A DNA stretch of 51,082 nucleotides from an uncultured Elusimicrobia bacterium (GTDB lineage: Bacteria; Elusimicrobiota; Elusimicrobia; Elusimicrobiales; UBA9959), in NCBI GenBank assembly GCA_903879915.1, contig CAIRNJ010000086.1:1-51082 (forward strand), written 5' to 3'. Positions 41,074-49,400 of this stretch are shown here, piece by piece. The notes under the pieces are model-generated. The model did no database searches and was not told the origin of the DNA. It saw nothing but the letters and a program-made list of their open reading frames with translations. The position numbers and the translations under genes are program-made. The stretch's first letter is position 1, and every line of letters starts with the position of its first letter.

Positions 41074-43114
41074 ACTTAAAACGATAGAGCGTAACGGTTC
41101 CCTGGCCTTCTACATAGACGGGAGCCTGCAGTTCGACACGCGCGACGAGGGGATCTATCACGAATCCCTGGCGCTGCCGACGGCCTCCCTGGCGGCGGTC
41201 CGGTTCAAGCGGCCGCTGGCGGCGCTCATCCTGGGCGGGGGCGACGGCCTGGCGCTGCGCGAGGTCCTGAAATTCAAAGAAGTGGCCTCGGCCGACCTGG
41301 TGGATTTCGACCCCGGCGTGCTGGAGCTCGGGCGCACGGCTTTTGCCGGCTATAACGCCGGGTCGCTGGCCGACCCCCGGGTGAAAGTCACCTGCACGGA
41401 CGCGGCAAGCTTCCTGCAAAGCGCGCGGCGCAAGTACGACATCGTGCTGGCGGATTTTACGTTCCCCGGCGACCTGGCGGGCTGTTCGCTGTTCACGGAG
41501 GATTTTTTCGGGAAGATCGGCGGCGTGCTTTCAAGGCGCGGCGTCTTCGCGCTGAACGCGGTGTCGCCGGAAAAATTCTCGCCGGCCTACTGGGCCGTCT
41601 ATAAAACTTTGCGCGCGGCCGGGCTGTATCCCAAGCCGCTGTCCGCCGCCATCCCGTCGTTCTCGGCGCACGGCTACGGCCGCTGGGGCTTTTTCTTCTC
41701 CTCGCCGCGCGCCATCACGCCCATGGAACTGGGCTCCCTGCGCATCCCCGTGCCGGCCGGCTTTCTTACGCCGGAAAAGCTGCGCGAAGGTATGCGCTTC
41801 GGCCGGGCGTCGGCCCTGTTCGGGGCGGGCATAGCCGCTTCCGTGAAAAAGCCGTCGGACCTGCTGGCGCTGCTGAACATGCCGGGTCCGGCCGCGGGCG
41901 GCGGCGAAAGCCTCGATTTTTTCAGCCGCTCCAACCGCGCGCTGCCCGGCGGCGGCTTCCCCGCCGACCCCGCGCTCTGGAGCGCGGAAACTCTGGCGGC
42001 CTGGGAGGACAGCCTGGCCGCCATGCTCGCCGCTTTCGACTGGGACCAGCTGCTGGCCGAGGCGGGCAGGCTCTCGGGCAAGGCCGCGGCCAGGCTCAGC
42101 GGCGAGCTGGACGAGTTCAGGGCGGAACTGCCCTCGCTGTTCTCCGGCGCCGGCAGCCGCGCGCAGCGGGTTTACCGGGTGCTGGCGGCGCTGGGCATAC
42201 TGCTGATAGTGATAAACATGGCCTACCCGGACAACGCTTTCGCCAAGGGTTATTCCTCCGGCGGCGGCGGCGACGTGGATATAGTTTTCATCTCCAATAA
42301 ATCGGCTTCGCTGTTCCACGGGCTGGCTTTCCAGTTCCCGGGCATGTACCACGGGCTGGTGCCGGACAGCGCCGGGAAAATGTATCCGCAGAAAAGCTTC
42401 ACCTACAGGGACCCGGCCGCCGCCGGCGGACCGGCGCAAGGGCTTAAGACCGAACAGTCTTTTTACGCGCTTACCGACAATCTCCGCCTGACCGCCGGCG
42501 GCAGCGCGTTCATGGTGCTGGCCCCGCAGCCCTACGCTTACAAGCTGGAGGCCGACAGTTACGTGCTGCTGAAGGATAACTCGCCCGAGCCGCTGTTCAG
42601 GTTCCGGCCCGACCCCGAAACTTACGGCGCCCTGGCCTACAATATCGAGCTGCAGCGCAAAGCGCTGGAAAAAGCTTTGGCCGGCCACAGCAAGTGGCTG
42701 GCCTGGGCCGCCCCCGCCGGAGTTATACTGCCGCCGATCAAAAGCGAAACGCAGGAAATGCTGAACATGCAGGCTATAAAAGCGGCGCTGGACAATGCCG
42801 CCGGCAAACTGGGCAAGGCTCCCGGCGACGTAAGGGTGCCGGTGAATTTCGTGAAGCTGGCGCCCGGGGTATACGTTTCCCTGGATACCGGCGCGGTGGT
42901 GTTCCTGCGCGAGGACGGCGACCTGGTGAGCTGCCAGATGCCGGCGCTGCCCGTCTACGAGGACGCCGTCCAGCTGCGGCCCGGCCCCGACCTGACCGCT
43001 TTCATGCGGGCCCTGCTGGTCAGCAAAGGGCCGATGCTGCCCGCCGGGAACCCGGCGCGGCTGCTGGGGGAAGTCAAAGAAGATGTTTATCAGAACTTTA
43101 TCTCCGGAAGATAG
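41066..43114 (+). CDS. Spermidine-synthase-like (PABS) domain fused to a membrane-anchored C-terminal domain
   Basis: A 682-residue protein. Residues 1-240 are a spermidine-synthase-like Rossmann methyltransferase fold: ILGGGDG (55-61), DFDPGVLELGR (81-91), and Asp130 in VLADFTFPGD where true synthases have D-x-S-D-P, so the amine-binding site is altered. A helical linker (300-365) leads to one membrane helix (370-393, ending AYPDNAFA) and a C-terminal domain of about 290 residues that I do not recognise, probably outside the cytoplasmic membrane. The altered acceptor motif makes ordinary spermidine synthesis doubtful. Overlaps its neighbours by 8 and 32 bp. Confidence 0.7.
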   Translation: MAELKTIERNGSLAFYIDGSLQFDTRDEGIYHESLALPTASLAAVRFKRPLAALILGGGDGLALREVLKFKEVASADLVDFDPGVLELGRTAFAGYNAGSLADPRVKVTCTDAASFLQSARRKYDIVLADFTFPGDLAGCSLFTEDFFGKIGGVLSRRGVFALNAVSPEKFSPAYWAVYKTLRAAGLYPKPLSAAIPSFSAHGYGRWGFFFSSPRAITPMELGSLRIPVPAGFLTPEKLREGMRFGRASALFGAGIAASVKKPSDLLALLNMPGPAAGGGESLDFFSRSNRALPGGGFPADPALWSAETLAAWEDSLAAMLAAFDWDQLLAEAGRLSGKAAARLSGELDEFRAELPSLFSGAGSRAQRVYRVLAALGILLIVINMAYPDNAFAKGYSSGGGGDVDIVFISNKSASLFHGLAFQFPGMYHGLVPDSAGKMYPQKSFTYRDPAAAGGPAQGLKTEQSFYALTDNLRLTAGGSAFMVLAPQPYAYKLEADSYVLLKDNSPEPLFRFRPDPETYGALAYNIELQRKALEKALAGHSKWLAWAAPAGVILPPIKSETQEMLNMQAIKAALDNAAGKLGKAPGDVRVPVNFVKLAPGVYVSLDTGAVVFLREDGDLVSCQMPALPVYEDAVQLRPGPDLTAFMRALLVSKGPMLPAGNPARLLGEVKEDVYQNFISGR

Positions 43115-44105
43115 GCCCGCCTGGGAGGCGCTGGTAAAGCGCAGCCCCGGGAGCGGCTTCATGCAGAGCTGGGCCTGGTCCGAGTTCAAGGCCGCCCAGG
43201 GGCAGTCAGTGCTGCGGCTCGGCATCTTCGACGGCGGGGAACTTGAGGGCGGCGCGCTGGTCTATTCCGTGGAGTCCGGGCTTTCGCCGCTGCAACTGCC
43301 GCACGGCCCGGTGCTGCCCTGGGGCGAACCCCTTAAAGCCGCGCAGTGCCTTGAATTGCTCAAGACCCGGCTGGCCGAAGCCGCCGGCAGCTCGGGCGCG
43401 CCGCTGGCCAGGCTGGAGCCGCTGCTGGAGGGCGCGCTGCCCGCCTGCCTGGAAAAATTCCCGCGCGCGCCGCTGGACCTGGCGCCCACCCCCACGCTGC
43501 TGACGGATATTTCCGGCTCCGACGACGAGCTTCTTGCCGCCATGCAGCCCAAGGGCCGCTATAACGTGCGGCTGGCGCTGCGCAAGGGCGTGGAAGTGGA
43601 CGCCGCCGCCGGCGCGGAAGGGCTGGAGGATTTCTACGGGCTTTTCGAGCTTACCAGCGCCCGCCACGGCTTTAACGGCGAGCCGCTGTCCTTTTTCGCC
43701 GGGCTGCTGGAAAAGCTGGGCCCGTCCGGCGCGGCAAAACTTTATTTCGCCCGGTATAAAGGCATGACGCTGGCCGCCGCGGTGGCCGTGTTCTACGGCG
43801 GCAAAGCCACCTACCTGTACGGGGCCAGCGCCCCGTTCCTGCGCTCGGCCATGGCGCCTTACGCCCTGCACTGGAAGATAATGCGCGACGGGCGCGCCCT
43901 GGGCTGCCGGGTATACGATTTCTACGGCATAGCGCCGGAGGGCCAGCCGCAGCACGCTTATTCCAGGTTCACGCAGTTCAAGCTGCGTTTCGGCGGCCGC
44001 CGGGCCGTTACCTGCGGGGCGCGCGACCTGTATTTCTACCCGCGCCTGGCGCGCCTGCTGGTGGATACTCTTTCGAAGCGGGAAAAAGGAGTCTGCAATG
44101 TTTGA
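43083..44105 (+). CDS. FemAB-like aminoacyltransferase (GNAT fold)
   Basis: A 340-residue protein of the FemAB/FemX (peptidoglycan-bridge, methicillin-resistance) family. Recognisable features are the N-terminal SGFMQSWAWSEFKAAQG, the centre MQPKGRYNVRLALRKGVEV with its Lys/Arg-rich transition, and the C-terminal ALHWKIMRDGRALGCRVYDFYGIAP, ending in FTQFKLRFGG. Family members transfer amino acids from aminoacyl-tRNA to peptidoglycan precursors, or act on other amines. The start lies 32 bp inside the preceding gene, with GAAGAT-type purines before it. Its setting beside a spermidine-synthase-like gene raises the possibility of a polyamine or peptide modification. Confidence 0.85.
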   Translation: MFIRTLSPEDRPAWEALVKRSPGSGFMQSWAWSEFKAAQGQSVLRLGIFDGGELEGGALVYSVESGLSPLQLPHGPVLPWGEPLKAAQCLELLKTRLAEAAGSSGAPLARLEPLLEGALPACLEKFPRAPLDLAPTPTLLTDISGSDDELLAAMQPKGRYNVRLALRKGVEVDAAAGAEGLEDFYGLFELTSARHGFNGEPLSFFAGLLEKLGPSGAAKLYFARYKGMTLAAAVAVFYGGKATYLYGASAPFLRSAMAPYALHWKIMRDGRALGCRVYDFYGIAPEGQPQHAYSRFTQFKLRFGGRRAVTCGARDLYFYPRLARLLVDTLSKREKGVCNV

Positions 44106-44946
44106 ATTTGCCCTTTCGCTGGTCAAAGCCGCCGGGTATATAGTTATCGGGGTGGCGCTGTGCTACCTGGGTAAAACGATAAGGGCCCGGATCCCGCAAT
44201 GGAAGAATACCGACGCCGGCATAATTTCCGGCGGCGGCGACGCGCTGGCGCTGAGCTCTGGCGCCTATTACCTGGCGGTGCTGCTGAGCCTCGGCGGGCC
44301 CATCTCCTGGGCTTCGGATTCTTTGGCGCTGGGCCTGGCCGAGGCTTTTGTTTTCGGGCTGCTGGCGGTGCTGCTGTTGAACCTTTCGGTGCTTATCGCC
44401 GAGAAAACCTACCTGGCCAGGTGGAAGCTGGCCGCGGGGATAAAAGCCGGCGACGCCGGCGCCGGGCTGGCCGAGGGCGCGCATTATATAGCGCTGGGCC
44501 TGATGATAATGGGCGCGTCGTGGGGCGACTCCGGCGGCCCCGGTATCATGCTCTGTTTCTGGCTGCTGGGCCAGATCTTTCTGTGGCTGGCGCTCACGGC
44601 CTACCTGAAAATATTCAGCCTGAACATGCCGGCCAGCCTGGACGGCAATTTCCCGGCCGCGCTGAGCATGGCGGGGGGGATGATAGCTTTCGGCAACGTG
44701 GTGCGCGCGGCCATTTCCGGGCCTTTCCTGGGCTGGGCCAGGAGCGGGCTGGAGAGCGCCGGCTATTTCGTTTTCGGTTTCGCCGCCCTGCTGGGCGCGC
44801 GCTGGCTGGCCGACGCCTGGCTTTTCCCCAAAGCCACGTTCAACGGCGAGATCTTCAAAAAAACCCCGCCCAACCGGGCGGCCGGCATACTCGACGCCCT
44901 GCTTTTTATCGGGGTTTCCATACTGCTGGGCTGGGTGCTGGCCTGA
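44098..44946 (+). CDS. DUF350 membrane protein (two repeats)
   Basis: A 282-residue protein with about eight membrane helices in two similar halves, each with the DUF350 character of small, Gly/Ala-rich helices (for example SGGGDALALSSGAYYLAVLLSL and FPAALSMAGGMIAFGNVVRAAI). Single-repeat relatives such as E. coli YjfL occur in the yjf envelope-stress operon. It starts 8 bp inside the FemAB-like gene and closes the four-gene run. Confidence 0.75.
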   Translation: MFEFALSLVKAAGYIVIGVALCYLGKTIRARIPQWKNTDAGIISGGGDALALSSGAYYLAVLLSLGGPISWASDSLALGLAEAFVFGLLAVLLLNLSVLIAEKTYLARWKLAAGIKAGDAGAGLAEGAHYIALGLMIMGASWGDSGGPGIMLCFWLLGQIFLWLALTAYLKIFSLNMPASLDGNFPAALSMAGGMIAFGNVVRAAISGPFLGWARSGLESAGYFVFGFAALLGARWLADAWLFPKATFNGEIFKKTPPNRAAGILDALLFIGVSILLGWVLA

Positions 44947-45084
44947 CCGGGGTCCGCTGACCCGGTCCGAAAGGCCTATACGGCCCTGGTTACTTTACTT
45001 CCCCTGACCTGCCCTGTTGGAACTTGTACTTTGCCCTCCGCGCTGTAGACTATATACGTACAGCGGCGAATACGGAGGGAATTG

Positions 45085-46443
45085 ATGAACGGTATTTTCA
45101 GGCACCCTATCCTTTCAGCGGTCCTTTTCTCCTTTGCATTTTCTACCTGCGCTTCAGCGGGCGAAAAAATATCCGTTCCGGAACTTACAGACCCCGCGCG
45201 GGCCGAAGAGGTCCGGGCCCGGGTAGCCGCGGACAGGGAAGCCGCCAGGGCGCTGCTCAACGACGTGGTGCGCTCAGGCAAGGACGCCGAGACCCGCTGC
45301 ACGGCTATAAACACGCTGGGCGCCAGCGCCGACACATACATAGCCAAGTCCCTGGCGGACGTTATAAACGACGCCGACCCCGCGGTGCAGAGCTGCGCGA
45401 TCCGGGCCGCCGGCGAGGCGAAGAACCTGTTCGCGGTAAAAGACCTGCTTCTGCTCATCGAGAATTACCTGGCCAGTTATAGCACCATGGGGCCTTACGA
45501 AGCCGGCATGCTGGCCCGCATAAAGGCCATAGACTCCGTCTGGGCGCTGGGCGAGATAGGCGACCCCGCCGCCACGCAGAAACTTCTTAAATTCTTCGGC
45601 GAGTCGGACAACGTGGTAAAAATAAACATCGCTATCAGCGCCGGCAAGACCAATTCCGGGTACGCGAAGAAGTTCCTCAGCTCCCTGGCCGGAAATACCA
45701 GCGAAGCTTCGGCGGTGCGCGCCGCCGCTTTTGAAACGCTGGCCGGCAGCAAGGCCTCCGCCGCCGCCCCGGGCGCGGCATTGGCCGACGGCATAGAGAA
45801 AGGGGACATAATTTACGCCGGGGGCAGAATGGGCATCCCCCAGAGCTGGATAGCTGATGTTCCGGTGGGCCATTCCGGGATCTTCGGCGGCACCGAGCTC
45901 ATGGACGGGAAGCTGGTAGTGGTGATCTACGACTGCGTGCCGGACACGTTCCAGCCCTACGGCGGCGTGCGCAGAATATACTCCTGGAAAGATTTCACGC
46001 ACCAGAACAAATACCCTTACTACGGCAACCGGGTCAGCAAGGTACGGCCCACCGCCGCCCAGCGCAAGAAGATAATCCTGGCCGCCAAAGCCAAGCTGGG
46101 CCTGCACTACAGCGACACGCATTTCCAGCAGAAAGGCCCCGACCTTTTCGACTGCGTGGGCTACACCGAGTACGCCTACGAGGCCGCGGGCCTCAATCCC
46201 ACGCCCGACGAGCAGGAAACGGGCTGGGGCTGGCCGCTGACCCCCGCCGAGCAGTTCGCCGCCACCGTGGCGAACACGCAGATGAGGCCGCCTCTGGCGA
46301 TGGCCGGCGGCGGCTCGGGAAGAGCGCCGCGTACCGAGATAATAACCAATAACATCGACAAGCTCCTGAAAGCTTACGGGATGGAAGGCCGGTCCGGCCT
46401 GCCCGAGGTTAACTCCGATATAAGGCCGGAACCAGAGAATTGA
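45085..46443 (+). CDS. Exported HEAT-repeat protein with permuted NlpC/P60-like (YiiX) hydrolase domain
   Basis: A 452-residue exported protein (signal peptide to about CASA-G). Residues 30-225 are HEAT-type helical repeats (NTLGASADTYIAKSLADVI, WALGEIGDPAATQKLLKFF). Residues 235-400 look like a circularly permuted papain-like domain: catalytic His263 (PVGHSGIFGG) comes before Cys357 (DLFDCVGYTEYAYEAAG), the reverse of normal NlpC/P60 order and typical of YiiX/LRAT-like enzymes. The target could be peptidoglycan peptides or lipids. A GGAGGGA site favours the ATG at 45085 over the adjoining TTG at 45082. Confidence 0.75.
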   Translation: MNGIFRHPILSAVLFSFAFSTCASAGEKISVPELTDPARAEEVRARVAADREAARALLNDVVRSGKDAETRCTAINTLGASADTYIAKSLADVINDADPAVQSCAIRAAGEAKNLFAVKDLLLLIENYLASYSTMGPYEAGMLARIKAIDSVWALGEIGDPAATQKLLKFFGESDNVVKINIAISAGKTNSGYAKKFLSSLAGNTSEASAVRAAAFETLAGSKASAAAPGAALADGIEKGDIIYAGGRMGIPQSWIADVPVGHSGIFGGTELMDGKLVVVIYDCVPDTFQPYGGVRRIYSWKDFTHQNKYPYYGNRVSKVRPTAAQRKKIILAAKAKLGLHYSDTHFQQKGPDLFDCVGYTEYAYEAAGLNPTPDEQETGWGWPLTPAEQFAATVANTQMRPPLAMAGGGSGRAPRTEIITNNIDKLLKAYGMEGRSGLPEVNSDIRPEPEN

Positions 46444-46543
46444 AATTTTTGGAATAGATCCCGCCCTTCGGCGGTGCCCCGCCTCGTCTTCTAACTCGAT
46501 CTGACGTTTATTGAAATTTCCCTTTACGGCCGGCTTTCCTGAT

Positions 46544-46602
46544 TTTACCCTGAATTTACCCGGAGTTTACACGCTCTTGGCCTTTGACTGCTATCGTATA
46601 AG
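46544..46602 (+). promoter_or_regulatory. Pho-box-like direct-repeat promoter upstream of the small gene and phoBR
   Basis: TTTACCC (46544-46550), TTTACCC (46555-46561) and TTTACAC (46566-46572) recur every 11 bp with 4-bp gaps; a degenerate fourth copy, TTGGCCT, is at 46577. Candidate -10 hexamers are TATCGT (46592) or TATAAG (46597). The 11-bp period and heptamer plus 4-bp layout are those of PhoB boxes. Confidence 0.65.
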
Positions 46603-46633
46603 TGCTGAAGAGAGAAAGACCAAAGGAGGAGAG

Positions 46634-46789
46634 ATGAACCCGATCAGTAACCCCGTAAAAGATTCGGCCGCCGCGCTGGCATTTTTTGTCAGTTCCGCCG
46701 CCTGGACTATGGCTGCTGAAGATCATGAAATTCCGGCTGCCGGCCAGACCGAATCTAGTTTGGATCCGCTCCTGTTTCCGGAAGCCTGA
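46634..46789 (+). CDS. Small exported peptide upstream of phoB
   Basis: A 51-residue protein I do not recognise. The start is well supported by AAAGGAGGA (46622-46630) before the ATG. A hydrophobic stretch (AAALAFFVSSAAWTMA) after a Lys reads as a signal peptide with a likely cut before AEDHE, leaving an acidic peptide of about 24 residues that ends in LLFPEA. It is the first gene behind the Pho-box-like repeats and ends 26 bp before phoB, so it is expected to be made under phosphate starvation. Confidence 0.55.
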   Translation: MNPISNPVKDSAAALAFFVSSAAWTMAAEDHEIPAAGQTESSLDPLLFPEA

Positions 46790-46805
46790 CGGTTTAGAGT
46801 TTTGC

Positions 46806-46811
46806 TATCAT
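46806..46811 (+). promoter_or_regulatory. Internal -10 element before phoB
   Basis: TGCTATCAT forms an extended -10 (TATCAT at 46806-46811). The second of two tandem ATGs lies 7 nt behind it, so a leaderless phoB message is possible in addition to read-through from the Pho-box promoter. Confidence 0.4.
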
Positions 46812-46815
46812 ATCA

Positions 46816-47508
46816 ATGATGGAAGCCAAGATACTTATCGTGGAAGATGAGAAAGACATCGCCCGGATGATCGATTATAACCTTAAAAAAGAAAGCTATA
46901 AGACGGTCATGCTCCATGACGGTTCTTTTGCGGCCATGACCGCTGCGAAAGAGCGCCCTGACCTTATACTGCTCGACCTGATGCTGCCCGGACTGGACGG
47001 ACTTGATGTCTGCCGCCGTCTTAAGGCGGACGACAGAACTTCCTCCATACCGATAATAATGCTTACGGCTAAAAGCGAAGAATCAGACAAAATACTCGGC
47101 CTCGGTCTCGGCGCGGACGATTACGTGACCAAGCCATTCAGTGTGAAGGAACTGCTGGCGCGCGTGCAGGCCGTGCTGCGCCGCACCAGGGCCAAGCCCT
47201 CGCGGGCCGAAAGTTTCAAGGCCGGTGTGCTCGAGGTTGATTTTTTAAAAGTGGAAGCCCGGGTGAAAGGGGCTGCCGTGGAACTGACCTCCAAGGAGTT
47301 CGAACTGCTCAAGGCGTTGGCGCTTTCGGCCGGAAAGGTGCTTTCGCGCGAAGACCTGCTTTCAAAAGCCTGGGGCATGGATGCCGCTCTGGAGTTGGAG
47401 ACCCGGACCGTGGACGTACACGTGGGTACGCTGCGTAAAAAACTTAGGTCCGAGGGGAAACGCATAATTACGGTCAAGAATTACGGTTACCGGTTCGAAG
47501 ATAAATAA
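46816..47508 (+). CDS. phoB: PhoB-type response regulator (OmpR family)
   Basis: A DNA-binding response regulator of 230 residues. The receiver domain (1-122) has Glu-Asp-Glu in the acid pocket, phosphoacceptor Asp54 (LLDLMLPGLDG), Thr84 and Lys106 (TKPFS). The C-terminal winged helix (135-230) is of OmpR/PhoB type (LTSKEFELLKAL, RTVDVHVGTLRKKL, TVKNYGYRFE). Assignment to PhoB rests on the following phoR-like kinase and on pstS at the end of the window. Either of the tandem ATGs at 46816 and 46819 may be used. Its stop overlaps the phoR start (TAATG). It probably binds the TTTACC repeats at 46544 and 49341. Confidence 0.9.
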   Translation: MMEAKILIVEDEKDIARMIDYNLKKESYKTVMLHDGSFAAMTAAKERPDLILLDLMLPGLDGLDVCRRLKADDRTSSIPIIMLTAKSEESDKILGLGLGADDYVTKPFSVKELLARVQAVLRRTRAKPSRAESFKAGVLEVDFLKVEARVKGAAVELTSKEFELLKALALSAGKVLSREDLLSKAWGMDAALELETRTVDVHVGTLRKKLRSEGKRIITVKNYGYRFEDK

Positions 47509-49277
47509 TGCCGGGCATATTTAAAACTTTCAGGTTCCGCCTTTTCCTTTCGTATCTCGCCCTCTCCGCGGCTGTGCTCGGGGCGGCTTTCTTCCTGGTC
47601 TTCCAGCGCATTGAGAGTTCGGAGCTTTCGAACCTGAAAACGAAGCTCGCGGACGAAGCCGCGCTGGTTTCCGCCCAGCTCCGGTCCTCCGATCTGGCTT
47701 CCTCCGGTATAAACTCGCTGGCCCATTCCCTGGGCGCGAAGGTAAGCTCGCGGGTCACTATAATAGCGGAGGGCGGGCGCGTGCTGGCCGACTCCGAACT
47801 GGACGCGGCGGCCGTGAAGGCCATGGAGAACCATTCCGACCGGCCCGAAGTGTCCGGCGCTTTAGAGGGTAAGCCCTCGTACGACCTGCGCCGCTCGGTC
47901 ACGCTCGGGAAGGTGATGCTTTACGCCGCCTACCCCGTAACCTCCGGCGGACGCATCCGCGCCGTGGCGCGCCTGGCCGTTCCGGCAGCGCAGCTTGAGG
48001 CCGCCAACGCGATACTGAAAAAAGCGCTGCTCGCGGCGCTGGCGCTGGCGCTGCTGCTTTCGTTCTTCCTGAGCCTGGCGGTATCGGCCGGCTTTTCCAG
48101 GCCGTTCGATAAAATAGTTTACGCCTCCAAAAAATTCGCGTCGGGGGAGTTCGCCTACAGAATACAGAAGGATTTTCACGGCGAGATGGGCAAACTGGCC
48201 GAAACGCTTAATTCTATGTCGGAGTCGATAGAGGACAACCTCAGGCGCGTGGAGCTGCAATCCCAGCAGCTGGCCGCCGCCTTCGCCAACATGGCCGAAG
48301 GCGTGCTGATGACCGGTCCGGACGCGCAGGTGACCGCGCTTAATCCGGCCATGGAGCGTATCTTCAGCGTGAAAGCCTCCGACGCGGTATCCCGGCCTCT
48401 GCTCGAGGTGATCCCTAACGCGGGGCTGAACGAAATGTGCGCGCGCGCGCTTTCATCCGGCAAGCCGGTCTCGGAGGAAATGCAGCTTTCTGTCCCGGTC
48501 AAGGGGATCTTCGGCGTCAACGCTTCGCCCATCTTCTCCGGCGCGGCGGTGTCAGGCTGCCTTATGGTTGTGCATGACATCACCGAAGTGCGGCGCATGG
48601 AGGCCAAGCGCAGGGATTTTGTGGCGAACGTTTCGCATGAACTTAAAACGCCGCTTACGGCCATACGCGGCTATGTGGAAACGCTGATGGAGGGCGCGCT
48701 GAACGACAAAGAGCACGCCATGGAATTCCTGGGCGTCATCCACGGGCAGTCCAAGCGCCTTGATAATATAGTCAGCGACCTGCTGAAGCTTTCCTCGCTG
48801 GAATCCTATGTGGTGGAGATACGGAAGGAGAACGTAGAGCTGAAAGAACTGGCCGATTCGCTGATCGCCGGCCTGGCTTCCGTATTTAAGTCAAGAAAAG
48901 CCTCCGTTATCAATCTGATCCCGGCGGGCTTGTGCGTAAAAGCCGACCCGGAGAAGCTTGGCCAGGTCTTTATAAATCTGCTGGACAACGCCGTTAAATT
49001 CTCTCCGGAGAACGCCAGTGTTGAGGTTTCCTCGGCCGAACTGCCCGGAAGCGTGAAAATTTCAGTGAAAGACAGCGGCATCGGTATACCTTCGGAACAC
49101 CTGCCGCGGGTGTTCGAGCGGTTCTACCGCGCGGACAAGGCCCGCTCCCGCGAAATGGGCGGCACCGGCCTCGGCCTGTCCATAGTTAAGCACGTGGTTG
49201 AACTGCATGGCGGTTCCATCGGCGTGGAAAGTTCCGAAGGGCGCGGTTCCACTTTCTGGTTCACTCTTCCTAAATAA
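47508..49277 (+). CDS. phoR: PhoR-type sensor histidine kinase
   Basis: A 589-residue membrane kinase. Two membrane helices (about 11-33 and 172-195) flank a periplasmic sensing domain of about 135 residues, larger than in E. coli PhoR and closer to the Gram-positive PhoR/WalK layout. HAMP (about 196-250), PAS (about 252-360), HisKA with His377 (SHELKTPLTAIRGYVE) and HATPase_c with DSGIGIPSEHLPRVFERFYR and GGTGLGLSIVKH follow. It phosphorylates PhoB when phosphate is scarce. Coupled to phoB by a one-base overlap and followed by a terminator. Confidence 0.9.
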   Translation: MPGIFKTFRFRLFLSYLALSAAVLGAAFFLVFQRIESSELSNLKTKLADEAALVSAQLRSSDLASSGINSLAHSLGAKVSSRVTIIAEGGRVLADSELDAAAVKAMENHSDRPEVSGALEGKPSYDLRRSVTLGKVMLYAAYPVTSGGRIRAVARLAVPAAQLEAANAILKKALLAALALALLLSFFLSLAVSAGFSRPFDKIVYASKKFASGEFAYRIQKDFHGEMGKLAETLNSMSESIEDNLRRVELQSQQLAAAFANMAEGVLMTGPDAQVTALNPAMERIFSVKASDAVSRPLLEVIPNAGLNEMCARALSSGKPVSEEMQLSVPVKGIFGVNASPIFSGAAVSGCLMVVHDITEVRRMEAKRRDFVANVSHELKTPLTAIRGYVETLMEGALNDKEHAMEFLGVIHGQSKRLDNIVSDLLKLSSLESYVVEIRKENVELKELADSLIAGLASVFKSRKASVINLIPAGLCVKADPEKLGQVFINLLDNAVKFSPENASVEVSSAELPGSVKISVKDSGIGIPSEHLPRVFERFYRADKARSREMGGTGLGLSIVKHVVELHGGSIGVESSEGRGSTFWFTLPK

Positions 49278-49293
49278 CCGTTTTTTCGTATCG

Positions 49294-49338
49294 CCGCCGG
49301 GTTCCCCGGCGGTCCGGCCGCCGCGGGCCCGGTTTTTT
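49294..49338 (+). terminator. Double-hairpin terminator after phoR
   Basis: CCGCCGGG/CCCGGCGG with a TTC loop (49294-49312), then CCGGCC/GGCCCGG with one bulged C (49314-49332) directly followed by six T (49333-49338). Confidence 0.75.
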
Positions 49339-49340
49339 CC

Positions 49341-49394
49341 CTTACCTACAATTTACCTGCGCTTCACGCCGCCTTTAAACGGGTTTTTTAAACT
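49341..49394 (+). promoter_or_regulatory. Pho-box-like promoter of the porin gene
   Basis: CTTACCT (49341), TTTACCT (49352), TTCACGC (49363) and TTTAAAC (49374) recur at exactly 11 bp, followed by the -10 TAAACT (49389-49394). The ATG at 49401 is 6 nt behind the -10. The repeats occupy the -35 position, as expected for a PhoB-activated promoter. Confidence 0.7.
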
Positions 49395-49400
49395 ATAGTT

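Noticed and set aside
44947-45084. Terminator after the DUF350 gene
   Set aside because: Small GGGTC/GACCC and GGCC-type hairpins are present but without a U-rich tail, so I did not call one.
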